Part shown: one piece after another, positions 32,558 through 40,409 of the stretch | How positions within the stretch are numbered: position 1 is the first letter of the stretch | Layout: the number at the start of each line of letters is the position of its first letter | Source: Paenibacillus campinasensis | Lineage (GTDB): Bacteria; Bacillota; Bacilli; Paenibacillales; Paenibacillaceae | DNA length: 50,139 nucleotides | Direction of reading: 5' to 3' | NCBI RefSeq assembly: GCF_002272015.1 | Contig: NZ_NPBY01000085.1 | Coordinates: 1 to 50,139 of the forward strand | Position numbers and translations under genes: made by a program | Notes under the pieces: generated by a model | Seen by the model: the letters and a program-made list of their open reading frames with translations, nothing else | Told to the model about the DNA's origin: nothing | The model's database searches: none

Positions 32558-33538
32558 TTGGGTGAGCAAGCAACAAAGCGCCCTCGCATCGTCGTGATGG
32601 GTGGAGGAACCGGGCTGTCGGTCATGCTCCGGGGCCTGAAGGAAAAGCCGATCGACATAACGGCGATTGTTACTGTAGCGGATGACGGAGGGAGCTCCGG
32701 CATTCTGCGCAGTGAGCTGCAAATGCCTCCTCCGGGAGATATAAGAAATGTACTCACGGCTCTCGCCGATGTGGAGCCGCTAATGTCTGATATATTGAAA
32801 TACCGTTTCGAAACCGGCTCGGGACTGGCCGGGCACAGCCTCGGCAATCTCATCCTGGCTGCCATGACGGATTTGCACGGCGATTTTGTCACGGCTGTTA
32901 AGGAGATGAGCCGGGTTTTTGTTGTTCGCGGACAGGTTCTGCCAGCGGCTGGCGAAGCGGTTGTGCTGCACGCCGAGATGGAGGATGGCACGATTGTGAC
33001 CGGTGAATCGAAAATTCCGGAGGCTGGCCAGCGAATCAAGCGAGTCTTCCTGGAGCCGGAGCATGTGGAGCCTCTTCCCGAAGCCCTTGAGGCGATTCGA
33101 CAGGCGGATGCGATTCTGATTGGGCCCGGGAGTCTCTACACGAGTATTCTGCCCAATCTGCTTGTCCCCAAGCTTGCCGAGGCGATTGTGGCATCGGATG
33201 CTATCAAAATGTTTGTATGCAATGTCATGACACAGCCAGGAGAGACAGATAATTATACAGTAAGTGATCATTTGCAGGCGGTATACGATCATATTGGCCT
33301 TCATCTGTTTGATTATGTTATTGTTAATGATGGAGACATTCCTCCTCAGGTGCAGGAGAAGTATGCACAGAAAGGCGCGAAGCCTGTGTACCTGGACCGT
33401 GATGAGGTGACCAGCCGAGGATATAAGCTCATCGCTGACAAGCTTGTGCTGTTTCGAACCTATTTGCGGCACGATGCGGATAAGCTGAGCCAACATATTT
33501 TTCAGCTGGTGCAAGACTGGATAACACGAAAGAGGTGA
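32558..33538 (+). CDS. yvcK: YvcK/GlmR-type protein of gluconeogenic growth and cell-wall precursor control
   Basis: The product is about 326 residues. The nucleotide-sugar-binding fold opens with RIVVMGGGTGLSVMLRGLKE; ADDGGSSGILR and GHSLGNLILAAM are family hallmarks, as is IGPGSLYTSILPNLLV. In Bacillus subtilis GlmR (YvcK) binds UDP-GlcNAc and stimulates GlmS, and is needed on gluconeogenic carbon sources. TTG 32558 is eight bases after AGGGGAAG; GTG 32549 overlaps that site, so TTG is the more likely start. The stop lies five bases before the whiA TTG. Confidence 0.93.
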   Translation: MGEQATKRPRIVVMGGGTGLSVMLRGLKEKPIDITAIVTVADDGGSSGILRSELQMPPPGDIRNVLTALADVEPLMSDILKYRFETGSGLAGHSLGNLILAAMTDLHGDFVTAVKEMSRVFVVRGQVLPAAGEAVVLHAEMEDGTIVTGESKIPEAGQRIKRVFLEPEHVEPLPEALEAIRQADAILIGPGSLYTSILPNLLVPKLAEAIVASDAIKMFVCNVMTQPGETDNYTVSDHLQAVYDHIGLHLFDYVIVNDGDIPPQVQEKYAQKGAKPVYLDRDEVTSRGYKLIADKLVLFRTYLRHDADKLSQHIFQLVQDWITRKR

Positions 33539-33543
33539 GTACC

Positions 33544-34473
33544 TTGTCCTTTGCGGCTCAAACCAAGAAAGAGTTGACCATGGTCGAAAGCCAGGGCTGC
33601 TGCGAGAAAGCGGAACTGTCTGCGCTCATCCGGATGAACGGATCGGTTCAGCTTTCGAACAAAAAGGTGATTCTGGATATTTCGACGGAGAACGCCGCGA
33701 TTGCAAGGCGCATTTATTCCTTAATCAAGAAGCATTTCCAGGCGCATACTGAACTTTTGGTGCGTAAAAAAATGCGTTTGAAGAAGAATAATGTATACAT
33801 CGTCCGCATACCGGCTCAGGTTCAGGAAATTCTGAAGGAGCTGCGTATTGTGTCGGAAGGATTTCTGTTTCAGCCACGGATTGACAAGCAGATTGTCCGC
33901 AACAATTGCTGCAAGCGGGCATATCTTCGGGGTGCCTTCATGGCAGGGGGTTCGGTCAACAACCCGGAGGGCTCGTCGTATCACCTGGAAATCGCCACGA
34001 TGTATGAGGAGCACTGTCAGTCTCTTGTCCAGCTTGCCAATGAATTTCACCTGAATGCCCGCTGTATTGAGCGGAAGAAAGGGTTCATCTTCTACATCAA
34101 GGAAGGCGAGAAAATCATCGAATTCCTGAACCTGATCGGAGCGCATCAGGCGTTGTTCAAGTTCGAGGATGTCCGGATCATGCGGGATATGAGAAATTCC
34201 GTCAACCGCATCGTCAACTGTGAGACGGCCAATCTGAACAAAACCATCGGGGCGGCGATTCGCCAGATTGAGAACATCAAGCTGCTGCAGAAGGAAGTCG
34301 GCCTGGAGAACTTGCCTGACAAGCTCCGGGAGGTCGCCGAAATTCGGCTGGCTCATCCGGATATGAACCTGAAGGAAGTCGGGGAACTTCTCAAGGGGAC
34401 GGTCAGCAAATCCGGGGTAAACCACCGTCTTCGCAAGATTGATGAACTGGCGGAAAAGATTCGAAACGGATAA
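33544..34473 (+). CDS. whiA: DNA-binding protein WhiA
   Basis: The product is 309 residues from TTG 33544, giving (M)SFAAQTKKELTMVE, which lines up with Bacillus subtilis WhiA; AGAGGTGA lies five bases upstream. The N-terminal two-thirds are a degenerate LAGLIDADG homing-endonuclease fold (CCEKAELSALIRMNGS, CCKRAYLRGAFMAGGSVNNPE), followed by a C-terminal helix-turn-helix (LKEVGELLKGTVSKSGVNHRLRK). WhiA affects cell division and chromosome segregation in Bacillus and sporulation septation in Streptomyces. The upstream in-frame GTG at 33535 overlaps the ribosome site. Confidence 0.95.
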   Translation: MSFAAQTKKELTMVESQGCCEKAELSALIRMNGSVQLSNKKVILDISTENAAIARRIYSLIKKHFQAHTELLVRKKMRLKKNNVYIVRIPAQVQEILKELRIVSEGFLFQPRIDKQIVRNNCCKRAYLRGAFMAGGSVNNPEGSSYHLEIATMYEEHCQSLVQLANEFHLNARCIERKKGFIFYIKEGEKIIEFLNLIGAHQALFKFEDVRIMRDMRNSVNRIVNCETANLNKTIGAAIRQIENIKLLQKEVGLENLPDKLREVAEIRLAHPDMNLKEVGELLKGTVSKSGVNHRLRKIDELAEKIRNG

Positions 34474-34505
34474 CATTTTTTCTGCTAGTGTCCTGTATGG
34501 TTAAA

Positions 34506-34514
34506 TGTTATAAT
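34506..34514 (+). promoter_or_regulatory. extended -10 promoter of crh
   Basis: TGTTATAAT has a perfect TATAAT (34509-34514) with TG; the -35 (TAGTGT at 34486-34491) is weak. A second extended -10, TGATAAAAT, overlaps just downstream. This gives crh its own transcript independent of whiA. Confidence 0.6.
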
Positions 34515-34573
34515 ATGATAAAATATCACCGCGCTTTCAATTCAGCAGATTTATAAGATAGGGGGTAATTTTC

Positions 34574-34843
34574 ATGACAAAGCACCCGGTAGTCGTTCGG
34601 CTGAAGACGGGTCTACACGCCAGACCGGCCGCGCTGTTCGTTCAGGAAGCGAATAAATATTCCTCTGAAATTTTCGTCGAAAAAGATGATAAAAAAGTAA
34701 ATGCCAAAAGTATCATGGGAATTATGAGCCTAGCTATCAGTTCCGGAACTGAGGTTTACATTAGCGCAGAAGGAGCCGACGCTGAGCAAGCGGTTACCTC
34801 GCTCATGAATTTGGTGAGCAAGGAAGAGCTCGAAAATCAATAA
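34574..34843 (+). CDS. crh: HPr-like protein in the crh position, with His15 retained
   Basis: The product is 89 residues, of the HPr family. Ser46, the HprK target, is present in NAKSIMGIMSL. His15, the PTS phosphorylation site, is also present in KTGLHARPAALFV; in Bacillus subtilis Crh this residue is Gln, which removes it from sugar transport. The gene has the Crh neighbourhood (after whiA), and its sequence resembles Crh more than ordinary HPr (LFVQEANKYSS). It could therefore act both as CcpA co-repressor and as a PTS phosphocarrier. AGGGGGTAA precedes the ATG, and a terminator follows. Confidence 0.88.
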   Translation: MTKHPVVVRLKTGLHARPAALFVQEANKYSSEIFVEKDDKKVNAKSIMGIMSLAISSGTEVYISAEGADAEQAVTSLMNLVSKEELENQ

Positions 34844-34863
34844 ACAATACCTGTCATTAAGAA

Positions 34864-34891
34864 AAGTCTTGTCATCTGCAAGGCTTTTTTT
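34864..34891 (+). terminator. intrinsic terminator of crh
   Basis: AAGTCTTG (34864-34871) pairs with CAAGGCTT (34879-34886), loop TCATCTG, followed by seven T. Confidence 0.85.
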
Positions 34892-34934
34892 AACATAAGC
34901 AAGCGAGGGGTATTCTACATAATGGGTTGGGATG

Positions 34935-34960
34935 AGACGGGAGCGGTTGCCCGTCTTTTT
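34935..34960 (+). terminator. second intrinsic terminator downstream of crh
   Basis: AGACGGG (34935-34941) pairs with CCCGTCT (34950-34956), followed by a run of T to 34960. It is separated from the crh terminator by 43 bp without a visible gene, so it may back up the first or end an unrecognised short transcript. Confidence 0.75.
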
Positions 34961-35100
34961 GTCATGCATACCATGCAGGGATCCATGATTCATAATAAAT
35001 ATGATAATTTCGCAGCGTCTGATGCAACATTTACCAACTGAGCACCGTTAGAAGGGTAAGGCAAGCATACAAGGGCCAAAATTGAGGAGGCGAATGAACA

Positions 35101-35847
35101 ATGAACAAGTGGGTTAAACGGGTTGGTGCAGTGATGATTGCAGGGACGCTGCTGACCGGAGGCGCAGCTGTCACCGGAATCGGGGGTGCAACGGAAGCAT
35201 ATGCGGCTGAGACGCCGCGCAGTGTGGTAACAGTGGTGGGTAAAGGCGAAATTTCTGTGAAGCCGGACATCGTCTACCTGTCCATTGGCAGTGAGTCTAC
35301 GGCGGCAACAGCAAAAGAGGCGCAAAGAAGCAATGCGCAGAAAGTTCAGAAGATTACAGCGTTGCTGAAGGATACATGGAAGATCAACGAGAAGGATATC
35401 AAAACGGAGCAGTTCTTCGTACAGCCAAACTACACGTATTCGGATGAAGGCGGACGCACGCTGAAGAGCTATACCGCTTATCATTCGCTTGAGGTTACGC
35501 TTCTTGACCTGACGAAGGTCGGAGACGTGCTGGATTCAGCGGCTGACGCGGGTGCGAACATCATTGGCAACGCCCGCTTCTCGGTTGCCGATCGGGATGC
35601 TTACGAGGCGCAAGTGATTGAAAAGGCGATTGCGAATGCCGATCTGAAGGCGCGCGCCATTGCCAATGCAGCCAAGCGTCAGCTTGGAGCAATCGTCAAT
35701 GTGTCGGAAGGTTCGGCGATGAATGATATCATTACGTTTGCCGCGGCGGACGGCCTGGCGTCGAAAGCAGAAAGTGCTGGCACCTCGCTTGAGCCGGGCG
35801 AGATCAAAATTGTTACCCAGCTTAACGTTCAATATGAGCTGAAATAG
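35101..35847 (+). CDS. secreted SIMPL-domain protein (DUF541)
   Basis: The product is 248 residues. A signal peptide runs from MNKWVKR through a hydrophobic core to about Ala35 (EAYA before AETPRS). The rest matches the SIMPL/DUF541 fold, with VVTVVGKGEISVKPDIVYLSIG at its start, a long helix (EAQRSNAQKVQKITALLKD), SYTAYHSLEVTL and GANIIGNARFSV. The family is periplasmic or secreted in many bacteria with poorly known roles, including some related to stress. GAGGAGG precedes the ATG. Confidence 0.85.
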   Translation: MNKWVKRVGAVMIAGTLLTGGAAVTGIGGATEAYAAETPRSVVTVVGKGEISVKPDIVYLSIGSESTAATAKEAQRSNAQKVQKITALLKDTWKINEKDIKTEQFFVQPNYTYSDEGGRTLKSYTAYHSLEVTLLDLTKVGDVLDSAADAGANIIGNARFSVADRDAYEAQVIEKAIANADLKARAIANAAKRQLGAIVNVSEGSAMNDIITFAAADGLASKAESAGTSLEPGEIKIVTQLNVQYELK

Positions 35848-35919
35848 TATGTCGGAATTAAGCTCTCGGGCTTTGTGCCGCTGCGATGCAGCGCGTAGAA
35901 CTGCTGGAGGGCTGGTCAG

Positions 35920-35950
35920 CACCCGTCTGTATATGCAGGCGGGTGTTTGT
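35920..35950 (+). terminator. intrinsic terminator of the SIMPL gene
   Basis: CACCCGTCTG (35920-35929) pairs with CAGGCGGGTG (35936-35945), loop TATATG, followed by TTTGTG. The T-run is weak. Confidence 0.65.
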
Positions 35951-36078
35951 GTTGAGACAAGGGCTTCGTTCTTGTCCACTGCGGAAGCTGGGGATGAGGG
36001 TTTCCGGTTGCTCGCCCAGCGCTGCCATGTTCTTGAAGAATATCCCGTCTTTACCCTGTCGAAATCCGCAGAAAAGTG

Positions 36079-36107
36079 TTGTACATAGTGGGAAAACAAT
36101 GTATAGT
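36079..36107 (+). promoter_or_regulatory. strong sigma-A-like promoter upstream of the pot operon
   Basis: TTGTAC (36079-36084) and TATAGT (36102-36107) are exactly 17 bp apart. A terminator lies only about 30-60 bp downstream of the predicted start, so most transcripts may be short unless the terminator is bypassed. Confidence 0.7.
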
Positions 36108-36113
36108 GAATAT

Positions 36114-36173
36114 GCAAAAAACTGAATTTGATGAACATCGGTAAAGCCATACCCATGGATATGGCTTTTTTTT
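36114..36173 (+). ncRNA. candidate short leader RNA or small RNA before potA
   Basis: A promoter (36079-36107) and a strong terminator (36143-36173) bracket a transcript of about 60 nt with no ORF of note. It could be an attenuated leader of potABCD or a stand-alone small RNA. No class is recognised. Confidence 0.4.
36143..36173 (+). terminator. intrinsic terminator before potA
   Basis: AAAGCCATA (36143-36151) pairs with TATGGCTTT (36160-36168), followed by T to 36173 (eight T in all). Confidence 0.85.
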
Positions 36174-36205
36174 CTTAAACGACGCATGATATACGATTAT
36201 TCTTG

Positions 36206-36242
36206 AGAAACGGGTCTGCCTTCGGGCAGAATTGCCGTTTCT
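36206..36242 (+). promoter_or_regulatory. two-tier hairpin in the potA leader
   Basis: AGAAACGG (36206-36213) pairs with CCGTTTCT (36235-36242), enclosing TCTGCC-TTCG-GGCAGA, a stable UUCG-loop hairpin. It is followed by TCTT rather than a full T-run. It may be a second attenuator or a stabiliser of the pot mRNA. Confidence 0.5.
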
Positions 36243-36334
36243 TCTTACTGGTTTCGAACAGGCCCGCGAATATAAGCGCGCAAGTATTCACGCTCTATCC
36301 CATGTAAGGGCACCATTAGAAAGGGGTTGATGCT

Positions 36335-37300
36335 ATGATTGAGCTTGTCCAGATTGAAAAACATTTTCAGGGACAGGCGGTCGTGCATCCGCTGTCGCTC
36401 TCCATTAAGGAAGGGGAATTCCTGACCTTGCTGGGCCCAAGCGGCTGCGGCAAGACAACGATCCTCCGTATGATCGCAGGCTTCGAGCAGCCTACGGATG
36501 GACAGGTATGGCTCGCGGGGCAGAACGTGACGGATGTTCCTGCAAGCAAGCGGGATCTGAACCTCGTATTCCAGCATTATGCCCTATTTCCGCATATGAC
36601 CGTTGAAGATAACATCGCGTTTGGGCTAAAGATGAAGAAGATGCCGCGTGCCCAGATCAAGGAGCGTGTAGATGAAGCTGCCCAAATGACGCAGCTGTCG
36701 GCGCTGCGGGATCGCTTTCCGCATCAGCTCTCCGGCGGTCAGCAGCAACGTGTCGCCATTGCGCGTGCGATTGCGAACAAGCCCAAGGTGCTGCTGCTGG
36801 ACGAGCCGCTTGGCGCGCTGGATTTGCAGCTTCGCAAAAACTTGCAGTCCGAGCTGAAACATTTGCAGCGTACGCTTGGGATTACATTTGTTTATGTGAC
36901 GCATGATCAGGAAGAAGCGATGATGATGTCCGACCGGATCGTCATTATGAATAATGGCAAGGTGGAGCAGATCGGCACGCCGCGCGAGATCTATGCGAGA
37001 CCGCAGACCCTGTTCGCTGCAACCTTTGTCGGGGAGAACAATATTTTCTCATCGCCGGAGGGGCTTATCGCTGTTCGGCCCGAGAAGATGGTGGCTCAGC
37101 GGGAGCCGGGTGCGAAGAAGACGGGTGTCATTGAGGACATTCAATATTTGGGCAGCGTGCATAAATTGCTGGTGCAGCTGGATGGCGAGCCAATGAAAGT
37201 GACGGTGGCGCTCGATATATCGGATGAACGTCCGTGGCAGATCGGTGAGGCTGTAGGGGTGAACTGGAACGACAAGGACGAGGTGATGATCGAGCCATGA
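36335..37300 (+). CDS. potA: spermidine/putrescine ABC importer ATPase
   Basis: The product is 321 residues. It has Walker A GPSGCGKTT, signature LSGGQQQR, Walker B VLLLDEPLGALD, and a C-terminal regulatory domain (TOBE-like, VGENNIF...VRPEKM). It drives uptake by PotBC. AAAGGGG lies before the ATG, and the stop overlaps the potB start. The gene is slightly shorter than Escherichia coli PotA but complete. Confidence 0.93.
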   Translation: MIELVQIEKHFQGQAVVHPLSLSIKEGEFLTLLGPSGCGKTTILRMIAGFEQPTDGQVWLAGQNVTDVPASKRDLNLVFQHYALFPHMTVEDNIAFGLKMKKMPRAQIKERVDEAAQMTQLSALRDRFPHQLSGGQQQRVAIARAIANKPKVLLLDEPLGALDLQLRKNLQSELKHLQRTLGITFVYVTHDQEEAMMMSDRIVIMNNGKVEQIGTPREIYARPQTLFAATFVGENNIFSSPEGLIAVRPEKMVAQREPGAKKTGVIEDIQYLGSVHKLLVQLDGEPMKVTVALDISDERPWQIGEAVGVNWNDKDEVMIEP

Positions 37301-38148
37301 GAAATTCCCGATTTCTCCTGCCGCCGGTCCTGTTGTGGCTGTCATTGTTCCTAGTGATCCCGATGCTGATCGTGGTGGGCATCTCGTTTTTGTCGAGGGA
37401 CACGCTTGGCCGAGTTGTATTTGAGTTCAACCTGGAGGGATACCGCACTTTTTTTGATCCGCTGTATTTGGGGATCTACTGGGACACGCTGGTTTTGTCG
37501 CTTCTGACTACGGTCATCTGTTTGTTGGTCAGCTATCCGCTGGCCTATTATATAGCGAACGCGTCCCCGCGGGTTCAGACTTGGGGGCTGGTCCTGATTA
37601 CGATTCCGTTCTGGATCAACTTTCTAATCCGCACGTATGCCTGGGTGCTGCTGCTGCGAACGCAAGGGGTCGTCAACAGCGCATTGCTCTGGCTCGGCTG
37701 GATTGATGAGCCGATTCAGATGCTGTATACCTACGGCGCGGTGCTGATGGGCATGGTCTATAACTTCATTCCGTTCATGGTGCTGCCGATCTACGTGGCG
37801 CTGGAGCAGATGGACAAGCGTCTGCTGGACGCCGCAAGCGACCTCGGCGCTTCCAGATGGAAGGCGTTCCTGCATGTGACGCTGCCGCAGAGCAAGTCGG
37901 GCATCATGACCGGTGCGGTGCTTGTCTATGTATCGACTTCCGGCATGTTTGTGGTGACGGATATTCTGGGCGGTGCGAAGTCGACCATGATCAGCAACAT
38001 TATTCAGACGCAGTTTCTGGGGGCACGTAATTGGCCGTTCGGCGCGGCGCTGTCAGTGATTTTTGTCGTGACATCCCTGATCCTGATTCTGCTGTTTAAC
38101 CGGGCGATGCAGGCTCGTCATCAACGAGTAGGGGAGGGAAGAGCGTGA
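37297..38148 (+). CDS. potB: spermidine/putrescine ABC importer permease PotB
   Basis: The product is 283 residues with six membrane segments. The EAA-type coupling motif is visible as LDAASDLGASRWKAFLHVTLP. It starts within the last bases of potA (ATGA) and overlaps potC by four bases, so all three genes are translationally coupled. Confidence 0.92.
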   Translation: MRNSRFLLPPVLLWLSLFLVIPMLIVVGISFLSRDTLGRVVFEFNLEGYRTFFDPLYLGIYWDTLVLSLLTTVICLLVSYPLAYYIANASPRVQTWGLVLITIPFWINFLIRTYAWVLLLRTQGVVNSALLWLGWIDEPIQMLYTYGAVLMGMVYNFIPFMVLPIYVALEQMDKRLLDAASDLGASRWKAFLHVTLPQSKSGIMTGAVLVYVSTSGMFVVTDILGGAKSTMISNIIQTQFLGARNWPFGAALSVIFVVTSLILILLFNRAMQARHQRVGEGRA

Positions 38149-38951
38149 AGAAGCGCAGCCATCCCCTGCTGGGGATCCATTCGTACCTGATGCTGGCCTT
38201 CATCTATATGCCGATTCTGATCATTATCATTTATTCTTTTAACAGCGCGAGACTTAGCGGCAACTGGGAAGGCTTCACACTGGACTGGTACACATCCTTG
38301 TTCCAGAATCGCCATGTCAGGGAAGCGCTGATGAACAGCCTGACGATCGCGATTACATCCACAGTGGTGTCGACCATGCTCGGCACAGCGGCGGCGCTGG
38401 CGCTGCGAGATTTGCGCGGCAAGAAACGCAGCGGCATGAACGGGCTTCTGTATCTCCCGGTTATCATCCCGGACATCATTATGGGGCTGTCGCTGCTGGT
38501 GATGTTCAGCCAACTGAACATGCCGCTAGGCAAGACGACGGTGATGATTGCGCATATTACATTCAGCTTGTCCTACGTCTATGTAGTTGTGACAGCAAGG
38601 CTGTCAGGCATGGGCAAGCAGCTGGAGGAGGCTGCGCAGGATCTTGGCGCCACGCCGTGGCAGACGTTCCGGCATGTGACGCTGCCGCAGATTGCCCCGG
38701 GGATTATATCCGGTGCACTGATTGCTTTTACGCTGTCGCTGGATGATTTTATGGTGAGCTTTTTTGTGGCGGGGCCGAGTTCAACGACGCTGCCAATCTA
38801 TATATACGCCCAGGTTAAGCGGGGGATATCGCCGGAGATTAACGCCCTGTGTACACTGCTGATCCTGGTGAGCATTACCCTGATTCTGCTGTCCCAATAC
38901 ATTCTTAACCGGGGCAACAATGACAAGAAACACAAGACATTGCCGATTTAA
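38145..38951 (+). CDS. potC: spermidine/putrescine ABC importer permease PotC
   Basis: The product is 268 residues with six membrane segments and the EAA motif EEAAQDLGATPWQTFRHVTLP. SLDDFMVSFFVAGP near residue 200 is characteristic of PotC. The GTG start overlaps the potB stop. A short hairpin AAAGCA-AATT-TGCTTT (38950-38965) between potC and potD might reduce read-through, but potD is probably still in the same transcript. Confidence 0.92.
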   Translation: MKKRSHPLLGIHSYLMLAFIYMPILIIIIYSFNSARLSGNWEGFTLDWYTSLFQNRHVREALMNSLTIAITSTVVSTMLGTAAALALRDLRGKKRSGMNGLLYLPVIIPDIIMGLSLLVMFSQLNMPLGKTTVMIAHITFSLSYVYVVVTARLSGMGKQLEEAAQDLGATPWQTFRHVTLPQIAPGIISGALIAFTLSLDDFMVSFFVAGPSSTTLPIYIYAQVKRGISPEINALCTLLILVSITLILLSQYILNRGNNDKKHKTLPI

Positions 38952-39030
38952 AGCAAATTTGCTTTTTCGGATAGAGGGATGATCTCAAAAGATCCCAAAA
39001 AACGGAACGAGGAAGAGAGGAGATAAGGAA

Positions 39031-40083
39031 TTGAAAAGAAGAGGATGGACCCGTCTGCTGGCGGCAGGCTTGGTTGGGGTATTGTCGGTAGGCCTTTTGG
39101 CAGGCTGTGGCTCAGAGAAGGAAACGCTGCATATTTACAGCTGGGCGGATAACTTTGATCCCGAGGTGCTGAAGGATTTCGAGGAAAAGTTTGATGTGAA
39201 GGTCACTTATGACAACTATGCCAACAATGAGGATCTGCTGGCCAAGATCAATGCGGGCGGAAGCGGATATGATCTGATTCAGCCTTCGGATTACATGGTC
39301 AAAACGATGATTGAGTCAGACCTGCTGGAGCCGCTGGATATGAACAATATCCCGAATTTCGAGAACATTTCTGACACGTTCAAGGACCCGTCCTACGATC
39401 CGGGCAACCAATATTCGATTGTGTACACCACCGGTGTGACGGGCATTGCATATAACACGAAGTATATTCAGGATGAGATTAACAGCTGGGAAGATCTGTG
39501 GAATCCCGAATATAAGGGCAAGGTGCTGCTGCTTGACGATAATCGCGAGGTGATCGGCTTGGCGCTCAAGAAGCTCGGGAAATCGAACAGCACGACCGAC
39601 GAGGCGGAGATTACCGCAGCGGTGGAGGAGCTGAAGACGCTTCTTCCGAATGTGCTTGCCTTCGACACGGACAGCATCAAACAGAAGATGATGCAGGAAG
39701 AGGGCTGGATTGCGAGCGTATGGTCGGGGGATGCGGCGTTTATCGCGGCTGAGAATCCGGATGTGGCCTATGTTGTGCCTGAAGAGGGAGCGACGATTTT
39801 CTCCGATAACTATGCGATTCCGAAAGGTGCGAAGAACAAGGAACTGGCCGAGAAGTTCATCAACTTCATGCTGGAGCCTGAAGTGAGCGCCAAGAACTTT
39901 GAGTATATCGGATACAGCAATCCGAATACCAAAGCGATGGAATTCCACAGCGAAGATTATCGCAACAATACGATGATCAATCTGACAGACGAAGAGCTGG
40001 CGCGGACCGAATGGCTCGATAATGTGGGCGAGGCGCTGCAGCTGTACGACCGTCTGTGGAGCGAACTGAAGAGCGGCCGGTAA
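39031..40083 (+). CDS. potD: spermidine/putrescine-binding lipoprotein
   Basis: The product is 350 residues. A signal peptide ends in the lipobox LLAGC with Cys26 as the lipid anchor, made by Lgt (4373). The mature protein has the PotD/PotF fold: LHIYSWADNFDPEVLKDFEE, SGYDLIQPSDYMV, and VWSGDAAFIAAENPDVAYVVPEEG. It collects polyamine and delivers it to PotBC. The start is a TTG eight bases after GAGAGGAG. A strong terminator follows. Confidence 0.93.
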   Translation: MKRRGWTRLLAAGLVGVLSVGLLAGCGSEKETLHIYSWADNFDPEVLKDFEEKFDVKVTYDNYANNEDLLAKINAGGSGYDLIQPSDYMVKTMIESDLLEPLDMNNIPNFENISDTFKDPSYDPGNQYSIVYTTGVTGIAYNTKYIQDEINSWEDLWNPEYKGKVLLLDDNREVIGLALKKLGKSNSTTDEAEITAAVEELKTLLPNVLAFDTDSIKQKMMQEEGWIASVWSGDAAFIAAENPDVAYVVPEEGATIFSDNYAIPKGAKNKELAEKFINFMLEPEVSAKNFEYIGYSNPNTKAMEFHSEDYRNNTMINLTDEELARTEWLDNVGEALQLYDRLWSELKSGR

Positions 40084-40119
40084 CAAAGCTGTTATCGTTT
40101 GTTAAATATAGAAAGCGGG

Positions 40120-40150
40120 AAAAGGTCTGTCGAATCGACAGGCCTTTTCT
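40120..40150 (+). terminator. intrinsic terminator of the pot operon
   Basis: AAAAGGTCTGTCG (40120-40132) pairs with CGACAGGCCTTTT (40136-40148), loop AAT, followed by CTTTG. The 13-bp stem has a single G-T pair. In the rest of the gap to 40409, I see a TATAAT at 40329-40334 without a clear -35, and no gene. Confidence 0.82.
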
Positions 40151-40409
40151 TTGTATGCCGTCACATCCTCGGACCTATGTCTGGAGAAGTCATTTTCTCG
40201 AACCTGAGCTCGCCGCTGTATCCCGAGGTTAGGGAGTTTGGCCGGGAAGGCATGAGCGGGGATAGGCCCTCGGCCCCGGAATCAAAATTGTCATTCGTAT
40301 TGTTACCTATAGACCAAGCATGAAGGATTATAATGGGAAAGGAAGTGAACAATAACAGCAACTTATTCAATTGACCCCATAACAAAAACGACAAAGGTGG
40401 AATTTCGAA

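Noticed and set aside
35849..36125. Two overlapping ORFs of 79 codons downstream of the SIMPL gene
   Set aside because: They run through the hairpin at 35920-35950 and into the promoter at 36079-36107; no ribosome site.
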